A stretch of 64,000 bases of DNA, from positions 124,001 through 188,000 of the forward strand of contig JBCBCY010000004.1 in assembly GCA_038530285.1 (NCBI GenBank). Reading direction: 5' to 3'. The notes under the pieces were generated by a model that made no database searches, was not told the DNA's origin, and was given only the letters and a program-made list of their open reading frames with translations. This document shows positions 8,390-16,674 of the stretch, piece after piece; positions within the stretch are counted from its first letter, which is position 1; the number at the start of each line of letters is the position of its first letter. The stretch comes from JASJAR01 sp038530285. Lineage in GTDB: Bacteria; Pseudomonadota; Alphaproteobacteria; Rhodobacterales; Rhodobacteraceae. Both the position numbers and the translations under genes were made by a program.

Positions 8390-9346
8390 TTAAAGTCGTC
8401 CTCTTTGCGATGGGTGCCAAAACGTCACCCACCGTTCCCCGAATGCGACCGCGCCGTAAAACAGGGACCCTGCGACAGCCGCGACCGCGATTTCAGCCCA
8501 AACCATATCCAATGCCAGTTGCCCAACGGAAGTCGATATCCGAAAACCCATGCCAACGATGGGCGAGCCGAAGAATTCGGCCACGATTGCACCGATTAAC
8601 GCCAGCGTCGATGCAATCTTCAGCCCATTGAAAACAAACGGCATCGCGGCGGGCAGCTTCAGTTTCCACAACGTCGCACCATGGCCCGCGCCATATGTCG
8701 CCATCAGATCGCGCTGCTCTTTGCTGGCCGCGCGCAAACCGGCCACCGTGTTCACCAGCACGGGGAAAAACACCATGGTGAACACCACCGCCGCTTTCGA
8801 CTGCCAGCCAAAGCCGAACCACATCACGAAAATCGGCGCGGTTCCCACAATCGGCAAAGCGGCCATGAAATTGCCGACCGGCAAGAGCCCCCGTCGCAAC
8901 ACCCCGAACCGGTCGGCCAGAATGCCAACGCCGATCCCCGCCGCGCAGCCCAGCCCATAGCCTGGCAACGCGCCTTTGATGAAGGTCTGGTGGAAATCGG
9001 CCCATAGAATATGCGTCGACGTGGTGATCTTCGCCCAAATGTCCGATGGCGCCGGCAGGATCACCAAGGGCACATCCCACAAGGTGACCACAACCTCCCA
9101 TAAACCCAAAAGCGTGACCCCAAACAGCACCGGCACCACATAGGGTGCTGCCGCCCCGCGCCCGCGCGCCAGTTGCGCATTCACCCACCAGGCGCCAAAC
9201 CACAGCGCAAGGACCGCGCCCAGCCGCCAATCGGCCAGCCCACCAGCGGCCACCGCCACCACCGCCAGCACCAACGTGAACATCTCTGGGCGCAAACCGC
9301 GCCCCTTCACCCTGGCCAAAATACGCATGTCCCCCGGCCCGCTCAC
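8390..9346 (-). CDS. ABC transporter permease, SsuC/ThiX type (second permease)
   Basis: This is an inner-membrane permease of about 318 residues in the BPD_transp_1 family. The coupling motif region has the usual order, KEQRDLMATYGAGHGATLWKLKLP (the EAA-type loop), in the C-terminal half. The start is uncertain. A GTG at 9346 overlaps the upstream stop as GTGA and has GGATGGGGA ahead of it; an ATG at 9328 preceded by GGGGGAC is the alternative and would remove six residues. It lies 20 bp before the binding-protein gene. With the next permease it forms a heterodimeric channel. Confidence 0.85.
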   Translation of the reverse strand: MSGPGDMRILARVKGRGLRPEMFTLVLAVVAVAAGGLADWRLGAVLALWFGAWWVNAQLARGRGAAAPYVVPVLFGVTLLGLWEVVVTLWDVPLVILPAPSDIWAKITTSTHILWADFHQTFIKGALPGYGLGCAAGIGVGILADRFGVLRRGLLPVGNFMAALPIVGTAPIFVMWFGFGWQSKAAVVFTMVFFPVLVNTVAGLRAASKEQRDLMATYGAGHGATLWKLKLPAAMPFVFNGLKIASTLALIGAIVAEFFGSPIVGMGFRISTSVGQLALDMVWAEIAVAAVAGSLFYGAVAFGERWVTFWHPSQRGRL

Positions 9347-10260
9347 CGCGCGATCCCCATCCGTTTGAGAACCCCGCGTTCGGCCCATCCCAAAAGTGCG
9401 ACAAACCCCGCTGCCACGATCGCGGCCATGAACAGCGCCGCCCAGATCTGAATGGTCTGCCCATAATAGGTGCCCGCCAACAGCCGCGCGCCAAGACCTT
9501 CCCCGCCGCCCGACGGCAGTTCGCCCACAATCGCGCCCACCAGCGACGCGGCCGCCCCGATCTTGAGAGAGGCGAAAAGATAGGGCATCGACGCCGGCAG
9601 GCGCAGCTTGAAAAACGTCTCCGTCTGGCTGGCACTATAGGTCCTTAGAAGATCCAGCTGCATCGCGTCGGGGCTGCGCAGGCCTTTCACCATGCCCACG
9701 ACCACTGGAAAGAATGACAAATAGGCCGAGATCACGGCCTTGGGCAAAAGCCCCGTCAACCCGATACTGGCCAGCACCACAATCACCATCGGCGCGATCG
9801 CGAGGATCGGAATGGTCTGGGACGCAATCGCCCAGGGCATCACCGACATGTCCATCGCCCGGTTGTGGACAATCCCCACCGCCAGGGCGATCCCCGCCAG
9901 CGTGCCGATCAAAAAGCCCACAAAGGTCGCCGACAGCGTGGCCCAGGCATGAAACACCAGGCTGCGCTTGTCGGTGGGCGCGACGCTCAGCGTGCCTTTG
10001 GCCAGTTCGGCGACCACCTGATGGGGGGCCGGCAGGCGCGGCTTGTCCTCGGACCAAACAAAGGGGATCGCTTGCGTGTTCATCGCGGCCAGCTCAAAGG
10101 CGCCGGTTTGCTGGCGCGCGCGCCGCCCCTCGGGCTGGGCTTCAAACCCGTGCTGGCGCGCCAGGTTCACTGTGCCGTGGATGTTCATCGGCACGCAGGC
10201 CGCATACCAGATGGCAAGGATCACCGTGGTGACGGTCAGGACGGGGATCAGGTTACGCAT
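9343..10260 (-). CDS. ABC transporter permease, SsuC/ThiX type (first permease)
   Basis: This 305-residue inner-membrane permease has a single N-terminal helix. A hydrophilic periplasmic part of about 85 residues follows (including TQAIPFVWSEDKPRLPAP), then the five-helix permease core. The coupling loop DLLRTYSASQTETFFKLRLP is typical of the family. The ATG at 10260 has GTGGAGGGG just upstream. It overlaps the stop of the preceding small gene by 8 bp, so the two are probably translationally coupled. The long N-terminal periplasmic segment is larger than in most SsuC-like proteins. Confidence 0.85.
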   Translation of the reverse strand: MRNLIPVLTVTTVILAIWYAACVPMNIHGTVNLARQHGFEAQPEGRRARQQTGAFELAAMNTQAIPFVWSEDKPRLPAPHQVVAELAKGTLSVAPTDKRSLVFHAWATLSATFVGFLIGTLAGIALAVGIVHNRAMDMSVMPWAIASQTIPILAIAPMVIVVLASIGLTGLLPKAVISAYLSFFPVVVGMVKGLRSPDAMQLDLLRTYSASQTETFFKLRLPASMPYLFASLKIGAAASLVGAIVGELPSGGGEGLGARLLAGTYYGQTIQIWAALFMAAIVAAGFVALLGWAERGVLKRMGIAR

Positions 10261-10510
10261 ATCCCCTCCACACCATCCATCCCGCCAGGACCGCCAGAAC
10301 AACCGCGGCCCCGCCGAACGCCACCATGCCAAACCAGCCATCGGCACAATTCGCAGTCTGCGGCCAGTCCGCCCGCGCAATCTCGCCGCATCCGCGAAAC
10401 CGAAAGTCTGACCGGGCCGCCAGCGCGATCAGCCCTGACACACCTGCACCCAACAGCGCGCCCGCCGCGGATGTCCAAAAGATGACCCGCCGGATCATGC
10501 CGGCGCCCAT
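10253..10510 (-). CDS. Small two-helix membrane protein in the pyrimidine transporter operon
   Basis: This 85-residue protein belongs to no family recognised here. It has two hydrophobic segments: VIFWTSAAGALLGAGVSGLIAL near residues 9-30, and MVAFGGAAVVLAVLAGWMVW near 62-81. Between them is a loop with two cysteines (GCGEIARADWPQTANC). A hairpin protein with the loop on one side of the membrane is likely. Its stop overlaps the start of the first permease by 8 bp, on the same strand and inside the operon, which argues that it is real. An internal ATG at 10498 is an alternative start. Neither start has a strong ribosome site. Confidence 0.6.
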   Translation of the reverse strand: MGAGMIRRVIFWTSAAGALLGAGVSGLIALAARSDFRFRGCGEIARADWPQTANCADGWFGMVAFGGAAVVLAVLAGWMVWRGYA

Positions 10511-10528
10511 CCCGGCGCAGGGTTTTGT

Positions 10529-10592
10529 CCTTCATCTCCCCGGAAATATCCCGGGGGAGCGCGCAGCGCGGGGGCAGCGCCCCCAGCCCCCC
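10529..10592. repeat. Dispersed GC-rich intergenic repeat, copy 2
   Basis: The core CCTTCATCTCCCCGGAAATATCCCGGGGGAGC is followed by GGGGGCAGCGCCCCC. It resembles copy 1, with changes in the ATACTCC core. It sits inside the operon between the ATPase gene and the small membrane protein gene, so it is transcribed and can fold as RNA. Confidence 0.5.
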
Positions 10593-10667
10593 AAAAAGCA
10601 GGGCGCCGCTTTGTACAAATTGCGAAATCGCAGGTTTCAAACCGTACAAATTGTACAAAAGCCCCGC

Positions 10668-11453
10668 TCACAGCACGTCTCCATGACCCGCGCGCAGCCC
10701 GTCGCGCACCCGGCCTGCCACCTCGATAAAGGCCTTGCTGTCACGAATGTCCAAAGGGCGCTCGGCGGGCAGCGGGCTGTCGATGATATCGGTGATCCGG
10801 CCCGGACGCGGGCTCATCACCACGATTTTCGTAGATAAATAAACGGCTTCCGGGATCGAGTGGGTGACAAACAGCGTCGTCTTTTTGGTGCGCGCCCACA
10901 GCGCCAGAAGCTCCTCGTTCAAACGATCCCGCACGATCTCATCCAAAGCGCCAAACGGCTCATCCATCAACAGGACGTCGGCATCAAACGCCAAGGCCCG
11001 CGCGATCGACGCGCGCTGCTGCATCCCGCCTGACAACTGCCAGGGAAACTTCTTGTCAAACCCTTCAAGATCAACAAGTTGCAGCACGTTTTTCACACGT
11101 TTTTCCTGGTCGGATTTGGTGTATCCCATGATCTCCAGCGGCAGTTTTATGTTGCCTGCAATCGTCCGCCAGGGGTAGAGCCCGGCGGCCTGAAACACAT
11201 AGCCGTAAGCCCGCGCGCGCCGCGCTTCATCGGCGCTCATACCGTTGACCGACAGCGTCCCGCCAGTTGGGTGTTCCAGGGCCGCGACACAGCGCAGAAA
11301 CGTGGTCTTGCCGCAGCCTGATGGCCCGATGAAAGAAACGAATTCTCCAGCCCCGATCTGCAGATCGACGCCTTTCAAGGCATGCACCGGCCCATCGTTT
11401 GTCTGAAACGTCAGGTCCAGGTTTTTGGCTTTGACAACACTCTCTTGGCTCAT
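10668..11453 (-). CDS. ABC transporter ATP-binding protein, SsuB/TauB type
   Basis: This 261-residue cytoplasmic ATPase belongs to the importer encoded downstream. Walker A is GPSGCGKTT (about residues 44-52), the signature is LSGGMQQR, Walker B is VLLMDEPFGALDE, and the switch His is in FVTHSIPEA. These match the nitrate/sulfonate/taurine/pyrimidine-precursor subfamily. The start ATG at 11453 lies 17 bp from the end of the dihydropyrimidinase gene. The 157 bp gap downstream to the small membrane gene is filled by repeat copy 2. Confidence 0.9.
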   Translation of the reverse strand: MSQESVVKAKNLDLTFQTNDGPVHALKGVDLQIGAGEFVSFIGPSGCGKTTFLRCVAALEHPTGGTLSVNGMSADEARRARAYGYVFQAAGLYPWRTIAGNIKLPLEIMGYTKSDQEKRVKNVLQLVDLEGFDKKFPWQLSGGMQQRASIARALAFDADVLLMDEPFGALDEIVRDRLNEELLALWARTKKTTLFVTHSIPEAVYLSTKIVVMSPRPGRITDIIDSPLPAERPLDIRDSKAFIEVAGRVRDGLRAGHGDVL

Positions 11454-11470
11454 TTTTTCGGGGCCACGCC

Positions 11471-12925
11471 CTAGACCCCCGTCGCTGGAATGCCGCTGCG
11501 CTCCACTTTGCGCGGTGCGGTCAATGCCTTCCAGGTCGACAGCGCTTTGGTCACCGGCATCGCGGGTGGGCGTTTGACGAATTTGCCGTGCCCTTCCTGG
11601 GTTTGGACCGCGCCGTCGTTCACCGCGACCATCCCGCGCGTCAGGGTATACCGCGGTAGTCCTTTGATGTGCTTGCCTTCGAACACATTGTAATCAATGG
11701 CAGATTGCTGCGCGCCTGCCGTGATCGTTTTTTCCTTTTCGGGGTCCCAAACCACCAGATCGGCATCCGCGCCGACCAGTACGGCGCCCTTGGTGGGATA
11801 GATGTTCAAGACCTTCGCGATATTGGTGGACGTCACGGCCACAAACTCGTTCATCGTCAACCGTCCCGTCGCCACGCCGTGGGTCCAGAGCATCGGCATC
11901 CGGTCTTCCAGGCCCCCGGTGCCATTGGGGATCTTGGTGAAATCGCCCACGCCAAACCGTTTCTGCTCGGTCGTAAAGGCGCAATGGTCGGTGGCAACCA
12001 CGCTCAAAGACCCCGATTGCAGCCCGGCCCACAGGTTATCTTGGTGCTTTTTGTCGCGAAACGGCGGCGACATCACCCGGCGCGCGGCATGGTCCCAATC
12101 GGGATGGCAGTATTCGCTGTCATCGAGCGTCAGATGCTGGATCAAGGGCTCGCCCCAGACCCGCTTGCCCAACGACCGCGCCCGCCGGATCGCCTCATGG
12201 GCATCTTCGGACGACACATGGACGACGTACAACGGCACCCCGGCCATGTCCGCGATCATGATCGCGCGGTTCGTCGCCTCGCCTTCAACCTCGGGAGGCC
12301 GCGAATAGGCGTGCGCCTCGGGGCCGTTGTTGCCTTCGGCCAAAAGCTTCGCCGACAGGTCCGCAACCACATCGCCGTTTTCGGCATGCACCAGCGGGAT
12401 TGCCCCCAGTTCGGCGCAGCGCTGGAAAGACGCGAACATCTCATCGTCTTGCACCATCAGGGCCCCTTTATAGGCCATGAAATGCTTGAACGTGTTGATC
12501 CCGCGGTCTTTGACGACCGTTGCCATCTCTTCAAACACCTGCTCGCCCCACCAGGTGATCGCCATGTGGAAACTGTAATCACACGATGCGCGGCCCGATT
12601 TATTGTCCCACATCTGGATCGCGTCCATGAGCCCTTGGCCTGGCGCGGGCAGTGCGAAATCGACGACCATCGTGGTGCCGCCCGACAGCGCGGCGCGGGT
12701 GCCGGATTCAAAATCATCCGACGAGTAAGTCCCCATGAACGGCATCTCTAGGTGCGTGTGCGGGTCGATCCCGCCGGGCATCACATAGCAGCCGGTCGCG
12801 TCCAGCACTTCATCGCCCGCCAGATCTGGCCCGATCTCGGTGATCACGCCGTTCTCGATCGCGACATCGGCCTGATAGGTCAGGTCTGCCGTGACGATGG
12901 TGCCGTTTTTGATGACTTTGCTCAT
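11471..12925 (-). CDS. hydA: Dihydropyrimidinase (D-hydantoinase)
   Basis: This cyclic amidohydrolase of 484 residues opens dihydrouracil or dihydrothymine rings, and hydantoins, giving N-carbamoyl-beta-amino acids. The binuclear metal site is visible: GGIDPHTHLEMP early in the protein, TFKHFMAYKGALM with the lysine that is carboxylated, PLVHAENGD, and TDHCAF for the last Asp. The ATG at 12925 gives the family N-terminus MSKVIKNGTIVTAD. The frame is open upstream only through the repeat element. It lies between the N-carbamoyl hydrolase and the transporter ATPase. Rhodobacterial literature also uses the name pydB. Confidence 0.93.
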   Translation of the reverse strand: MSKVIKNGTIVTADLTYQADVAIENGVITEIGPDLAGDEVLDATGCYVMPGGIDPHTHLEMPFMGTYSSDDFESGTRAALSGGTTMVVDFALPAPGQGLMDAIQMWDNKSGRASCDYSFHMAITWWGEQVFEEMATVVKDRGINTFKHFMAYKGALMVQDDEMFASFQRCAELGAIPLVHAENGDVVADLSAKLLAEGNNGPEAHAYSRPPEVEGEATNRAIMIADMAGVPLYVVHVSSEDAHEAIRRARSLGKRVWGEPLIQHLTLDDSEYCHPDWDHAARRVMSPPFRDKKHQDNLWAGLQSGSLSVVATDHCAFTTEQKRFGVGDFTKIPNGTGGLEDRMPMLWTHGVATGRLTMNEFVAVTSTNIAKVLNIYPTKGAVLVGADADLVVWDPEKEKTITAGAQQSAIDYNVFEGKHIKGLPRYTLTRGMVAVNDGAVQTQEGHGKFVKRPPAMPVTKALSTWKALTAPRKVERSGIPATGV

Positions 12926-12945
12926 GGCTCTCTCCTGCTGCGCCA

Positions 12946-13012
12946 CCGGGGCGCCTTCATCCTGGTGAAAATACTCCGGGGGCCGCCGCAGGCGGCGGGG
13001 CAGCGCCCCTCT
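12946..13012. repeat. Dispersed GC-rich intergenic repeat, copy 3
   Basis: GGCGCCTTCATCCTGGTGAA, then AATACTCCGGGGG, CCGCC/GGCGG and GGGGCAGCGCCCC. It shares the CGCCTTCATCCTGG and AATACTCCGGGGG blocks exactly with copy 1. It fills the 91 bp gap between the amidohydrolase and dihydropyrimidinase genes. Confidence 0.6.
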
Positions 13013-13016
13013 TCGC

Positions 13017-14267
13017 TCACTCCACGATCCCTGCGGTTTCCACGACCGCGTGGAACAACACATCCGTCCCCGCCCGCGCCCATTCAGGGGAAATCTCCTC
13101 GGCCTCGTTGTGCGAAAGTCCGTCCACGCAGGGGCACATCACCATCGCGGTCGGGGCCACCCGGTTGATCCAGCAGGCGTCGTGGCCCGCACCTGAGATG
13201 ATGTTGCGATGCGAATAGCCCAAACGTTCGGCCGCCTCGCGCACAGCTGTCACGCAGCCCTCGTCAAAGGTGACGGGATCAAACCCGCCGACCTTCTCAA
13301 AGTCCACCTCCAGCCCCATCTCGGCGGCGATGGACTTTGCGCCGAGCTGAAACCGCTGTTCCATATCCTCGATCACCGCCAGGTTGGGCGACCGGAAATC
13401 CACCGTGAACACCACGCGCCCCGGGATCACATTGCGCGAGTTCGGGAACACATCGATGTGCCCTGCGGCGCCCACGGCATCGGGCGCATGGGACAACGCG
13501 ATCTCATCGACCAGCGTCAGCATCCGCGCCATGCCGAGCCCGGCGTTCTTGCGCATCGGCATCGGCGTCGATCCGGTATGGGCATCCTTGCCGGTGACGG
13601 TCACCTGGGTCCAGGACAGGCCCTGGCCATGGGTGACCACGCCGATGTCTTTGCCTTCGGCTTCGAGGATCGGGCCCTGTTCGATGTGCAACTCGAAAAA
13701 CGCATGCATCTTCCGGTCGCCGACTATTTCGTCGCCCTTCCAGCCGATGCGGTCCAGCTCATCGCCGAACTTTTTCCCGTCGGCATCCTCGCGCGCATAG
13801 GCCCAGCCCAGATCATGCAGCCCCGCAAACACGCCTGACGCCAGCATCGCGGGCGCAAACCGCGTGCCTTCTTCATTGGTCCAGTTCGTCACGACGATCG
13901 GGTGTTCGGTCTTGATATCAAGGTCGTTGAGCGTGCGGATAATCTCCAACCCCGACAGCACGCCCAGCACGCCGTCGTATTTTCCGCCCGTGGGCTGCGT
14001 GTCCAGATGGCTGCCCACATAGACCGGCAAGGCATCGGGGTCGGTGCCTTCGCGGCGGGCGAACATATTGCCGATTGCGTCGACGCCCATGGTCATCCCG
14101 GCGGCTTCGCACCAAGATTGGAACAATGCACGGCCTTCGGCGTCTTCATCGGTCACGGTCTGGCGGTTGTTGCCGCCCGCGATGCCGGGGCCGATCTTGG
14201 CCATGTCCATCAGGCTGTCCCACAGCCGTTCGCCGTTGATCCGAAGGTTTTCGCCTGGTGCGGCCAT
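13017..14267 (-). CDS. pydC: Zn-dependent N-carbamoyl amino acid amidohydrolase (beta-ureidopropionase type, M20 fold)
   Basis: This 416-residue enzyme removes the carbamoyl group from N-carbamoyl-beta-alanine or related acids, giving the amino acid, CO2 and ammonia. The M20/AllC metal-site motifs are visible: GSHLDTQPTGGKYDGVLGV, the acid pair in TNEEGTRFAP, ELHIEQGP, and SGAGHDA near the C-terminus. It is the third step of reductive pyrimidine breakdown, just upstream of dihydropyrimidinase. An allantoate or hydantoin-derived substrate is possible. The ATG at 14267 lies 1 bp after the stop of the ACT gene. No dihydropyrimidine dehydrogenase (preTA/pydAX) gene is in the window. Confidence 0.9.
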   Translation of the reverse strand: MAAPGENLRINGERLWDSLMDMAKIGPGIAGGNNRQTVTDEDAEGRALFQSWCEAAGMTMGVDAIGNMFARREGTDPDALPVYVGSHLDTQPTGGKYDGVLGVLSGLEIIRTLNDLDIKTEHPIVVTNWTNEEGTRFAPAMLASGVFAGLHDLGWAYAREDADGKKFGDELDRIGWKGDEIVGDRKMHAFFELHIEQGPILEAEGKDIGVVTHGQGLSWTQVTVTGKDAHTGSTPMPMRKNAGLGMARMLTLVDEIALSHAPDAVGAAGHIDVFPNSRNVIPGRVVFTVDFRSPNLAVIEDMEQRFQLGAKSIAAEMGLEVDFEKVGGFDPVTFDEGCVTAVREAAERLGYSHRNIISGAGHDACWINRVAPTAMVMCPCVDGLSHNEAEEISPEWARAGTDVLFHAVVETAGIVE

Positions 14268-14268
14268 G

Positions 14269-14640
14269 TCAGCCTTCCCTCGCTGCGAGTGATTTCAGTG
14301 TGCTCAAGGCCCGTGCGGCCATCGTTTCGGGCACGAAGACATGGTCGTGGTGGTGCGCGGCCACGACATTGGCCGGGATGTTCTCATCCGTCAGGGCCGT
14401 GGCGACCGCGGCGGTCAAGCCGACCCCGTCGAGGGCCGAATGCACCTGCAGTGTGATCTGGCAGAACGCCGTCTCGCCCGCCTCTGCAGGCACCAGAACG
14501 GACAAGCCTTCGTCTTCGACAAAGGTTGCAACGGCATTGCCCGGCGCTGTTGTGACGGTGCGAAAGGCAAATCGCCCCGGCTTCAGGACCGGCGCCATCT
14601 GGCGCACCATCTCGGACGTGTCGCGAACAACTGCTGCCAA
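14269..14640 (-). CDS. ACT domain-containing protein, first gene of the pyrimidine operon
   Basis: This 123-residue protein resembles the ACT_7/DUF2241 group: LKPGRFAFRTV, then EDEGLSVLVPAEAGETAFCQITLQ, then GLTAAVATALTDENIPANVVAA, and the histidine-rich AAHHHDHVFVP. ACT domains usually bind small amino acid ligands, so it may sense a product of the pathway such as an amino acid. The likely start is TTG at 14640, with GATGAGGG just upstream; an ATG at 14610 lacks a ribosome site. The RutR-like box begins only 24 bp upstream, so this gene is first in the operon. Confidence 0.8.
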   Translation of the reverse strand: MAAVVRDTSEMVRQMAPVLKPGRFAFRTVTTAPGNAVATFVEDEGLSVLVPAEAGETAFCQITLQVHSALDGVGLTAAVATALTDENIPANVVAAHHHDHVFVPETMAARALSTLKSLAAREG

Positions 14641-14664
14641 AAACCCTCATCCCCACACCGTTTC

Positions 14665-14680
14665 TTGACCAAACGGTCAG
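14665..14680. promoter_or_regulatory. RutR-type operator
   Basis: TTGACCAAACGGTCAG is close to the palindrome recognised by E. coli RutR (TTGACCA, two bases, TGGTCAA). It differs only at the C after the spacer and at the last base. It lies between the divergent pyrimidine operon (start 14640) and the rutR-like gene (start 14748), the expected place for control by uracil/thymine-responsive RutR. Confidence 0.8.
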
Positions 14681-14747
14681 CTTCACGCTAGCAGAGCGCA
14701 AAGGGCAGTCAAGAACTTCACCGGGTACGGCAGCGGGGCGGGCAGCA

Positions 14748-15359
14748 GTGGACAAACCACGCACACGGATTCAGCAGAAAAATCAGGATGCGATCCTGGC
14801 AGGCGCGTTAGAGGTGTTCTCTGCCGAAGGTTTCAAAGGGGCCACACTCGATGCGATTGCCGCCGAAGCCGGACTGTCCAAGCCCAATCTGCTGTACTAT
14901 TTTTCGTCCAAGGAAGCGATCCACCGCACCTTGATGGAAACGGTTCTGGACCTGTGGCTTGCCCCCATGACCGCGATCGATGCGGGCGGCGACCCGATTG
15001 AGCAAATCTTGACCTACGTGCAGACCAAGCTTGAGATGTCGCGCGATATGCCCCGCGAAAGCCGGCTGTTTGCCAATGAGGTTCTGCAAGGGGCGCCGCA
15101 TATTTCGGACGAAATCGAGGGCAACCTGAAGAACCTGGTCAACCGGCAAGCCGCAGTGTTCCAACGCTGGATGGACGCGGGCGCGCTTGCGCCGATGGAC
15201 CCACACCATTTGATCTTTTCGATCTGGGCGACCACCCAGCATTACGCGGATTTTGCCGTTCAGATCGAAGGCATCCTGGGGCGCACAGAAGAGCAACGCT
15301 TCACCGAAGCGGCCGCATTTCTTGAAGATTTTTTCCGGCGCGCCTTAACGCCACGTTAG
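14748..15359 (+). CDS. rutR: TetR-family regulator RutR (pyrimidine-responsive)
   Basis: This 203-residue one-domain-plus-ligand-domain repressor has a TetR helix-turn-helix at about residues 12-58 (GFKGATLDAIAAEAGLSKPNLLYYF). The C-terminal ligand domain includes RESRLFANEVLQGAP and WATTQHYADFA, which are characteristic of RutR/YcdC. The start is GTG at 14748. The gene diverges from the pyrimidine operon, and a RutR-type box lies 68 bp upstream. In E. coli RutR releases DNA when it binds uracil or thymine; the same logic is inferred here. Confidence 0.88.
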   Translation: MDKPRTRIQQKNQDAILAGALEVFSAEGFKGATLDAIAAEAGLSKPNLLYYFSSKEAIHRTLMETVLDLWLAPMTAIDAGGDPIEQILTYVQTKLEMSRDMPRESRLFANEVLQGAPHISDEIEGNLKNLVNRQAAVFQRWMDAGALAPMDPHHLIFSIWATTQHYADFAVQIEGILGRTEEQRFTEAAAFLEDFFRRALTPR

Positions 15360-15414
15360 GGCCTTGCGCATAAACGGGGGTCGGTTGGGGGCTCCATGTA
15401 TCGGAGCTTAAAAA

Positions 15415-16038
15415 ATGATTCCCTCAGGTCCGACGGCACCATCGATGCCGGTTCGTCCCGGCGCGGACCTGCAACAAGGTCCCCAAACGCAAGCGACCCC
15501 TACTGCAACATCCGGCACCAAAGGCGACGACCGTTCGGCTGTCAAAGCGGACACCGCGCAGATCGTCGATCCCGCGCGGCAATCTGCAGACACCCGCGCA
15601 TTGCCCCAGAATGAGCGCAACGAGGAGGCTCGCCTTGTCGAGCCGTCGCGTCTGGCGTCCGAAACACTGGCCCAGCAAGCGGTGACGCCGGATGCGGCCA
15701 CGCCGGCTGGCCCGCCGCCCACCTTTGACTGGTCGGTGCTGGAAAAAGCGCGCGCGCTGGCCGCAGATGGTCCGGCACCAGACCCAAAGCCTACGCCTGA
15801 ACCTGTGCCTGAACCTGCGCTTGAACCGCAAACGACATCTGCACCCGAAGGTGACACCCAGACGCCCGGCCGCCCCCTTCCCGAGGCGTCGCGCCCGACC
15901 CCTCCTGAGGCCAGGCCTGATCCTGAGGCGGCCCAACCGGGGTCCGCTCAGGCCCCGCTGCCGGGATCACAAACGGCACCGGCGACAGCGTCTGAACCGG
16001 GGCAGACCGGCTCGGTGCCACCCGGCGTTGAGGCTTAA
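15415..16038 (+). CDS. Proline/alanine-rich low-complexity protein of unknown function
   Basis: This 207-residue protein has no recognised domain. It is rich in Pro, Ala, Thr and Glu; residues 120-145 carry Pro-Glu/Pro-Lys repeats (PDPKPTPEPVPEPALEP). The only block of ordinary composition is FDWSVLEKARALAADG near residues 103-118. There is no signal peptide or membrane helix. It lies between rutR and accB on the same strand, 55 bp and 145 bp away. Codon bias matches its neighbours, which supports a real gene, but such sequences can be spurious in high-GC DNA. Confidence 0.55.
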   Translation: MIPSGPTAPSMPVRPGADLQQGPQTQATPTATSGTKGDDRSAVKADTAQIVDPARQSADTRALPQNERNEEARLVEPSRLASETLAQQAVTPDAATPAGPPPTFDWSVLEKARALAADGPAPDPKPTPEPVPEPALEPQTTSAPEGDTQTPGRPLPEASRPTPPEARPDPEAAQPGSAQAPLPGSQTAPATASEPGQTGSVPPGVEA

Positions 16039-16183
16039 TTCAGCAGCGAGCGCCGCAACCGGCGGTCCAACTGACGACAACGCGTGCTCAGTCCTTTTCC
16101 TTGCGTCAAACCGGGCGTATAACCCAGTCCAAACACAACCGGGCCGAACACAAACGGGCCAAGGAAAACGGACTGGGGACGAG

Positions 16184-16669
16184 ATGAGCAACCCGACGCA
16201 TGACGCAGACGTCGCCTTTATAAAATCACTCGCGGCACTCTTGCGCGAACACGATCTGTCAGAGGTCGAGGTCAAACGCGACTACGCCGAAGACGACAGC
16301 CTGACCGTGCGCGTCAGCCGTACCGCCGCACCCGCGGCCCCGGTACAGGTCGCTGTCCCGGCGGCCGCACCGGCTGCGGCCCCTGCGGCGGTCGCCGCCG
16401 AGCCCGCCGCGACACCGGAAGACCCTGCCGCCCATCCCGGGGCCGTCACCTCGCCCATGGTCGGCACGGCGTATCTTTCGCCCGAACCCGACGCGCCAGC
16501 CTTCGTCAAGGTGGGCGACACGGTGTCGGAAGGTCAGACGCTTTTGATCGTCGAAGCGATGAAAACGATGAACCACATCCACGCCAAAACCTCAGGCACG
16601 CTCAAACGCGTGCTCGTCGAGGACGGCGCCCCGGTTGAGTTTGGCGCACCTTTGATGATCGTCGAGTAG
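16184..16669 (+). CDS. accB: Biotin carboxyl carrier protein of acetyl-CoA carboxylase
   Basis: This 161-residue BCCP carries the biotin for the first step of fatty acid synthesis. An N-terminal helical part (DVAFIKSLAALLREHDLSEV) leads to an Ala/Pro-rich flexible linker at about 50-82. The biotinyl domain follows, with EAMKTMNHI; the lysine near residue 127 is biotinylated. The start ATG at 16184 follows GGGGACGAG. The frame is open far upstream, but that part is out of family. accC begins 5 bp after the stop, so the two are translationally coupled. Confidence 0.95.
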   Translation: MSNPTHDADVAFIKSLAALLREHDLSEVEVKRDYAEDDSLTVRVSRTAAPAAPVQVAVPAAAPAAAPAAVAAEPAATPEDPAAHPGAVTSPMVGTAYLSPEPDAPAFVKVGDTVSEGQTLLIVEAMKTMNHIHAKTSGTLKRVLVEDGAPVEFGAPLMIVE

Positions 16670-16674
16670 CGCTG

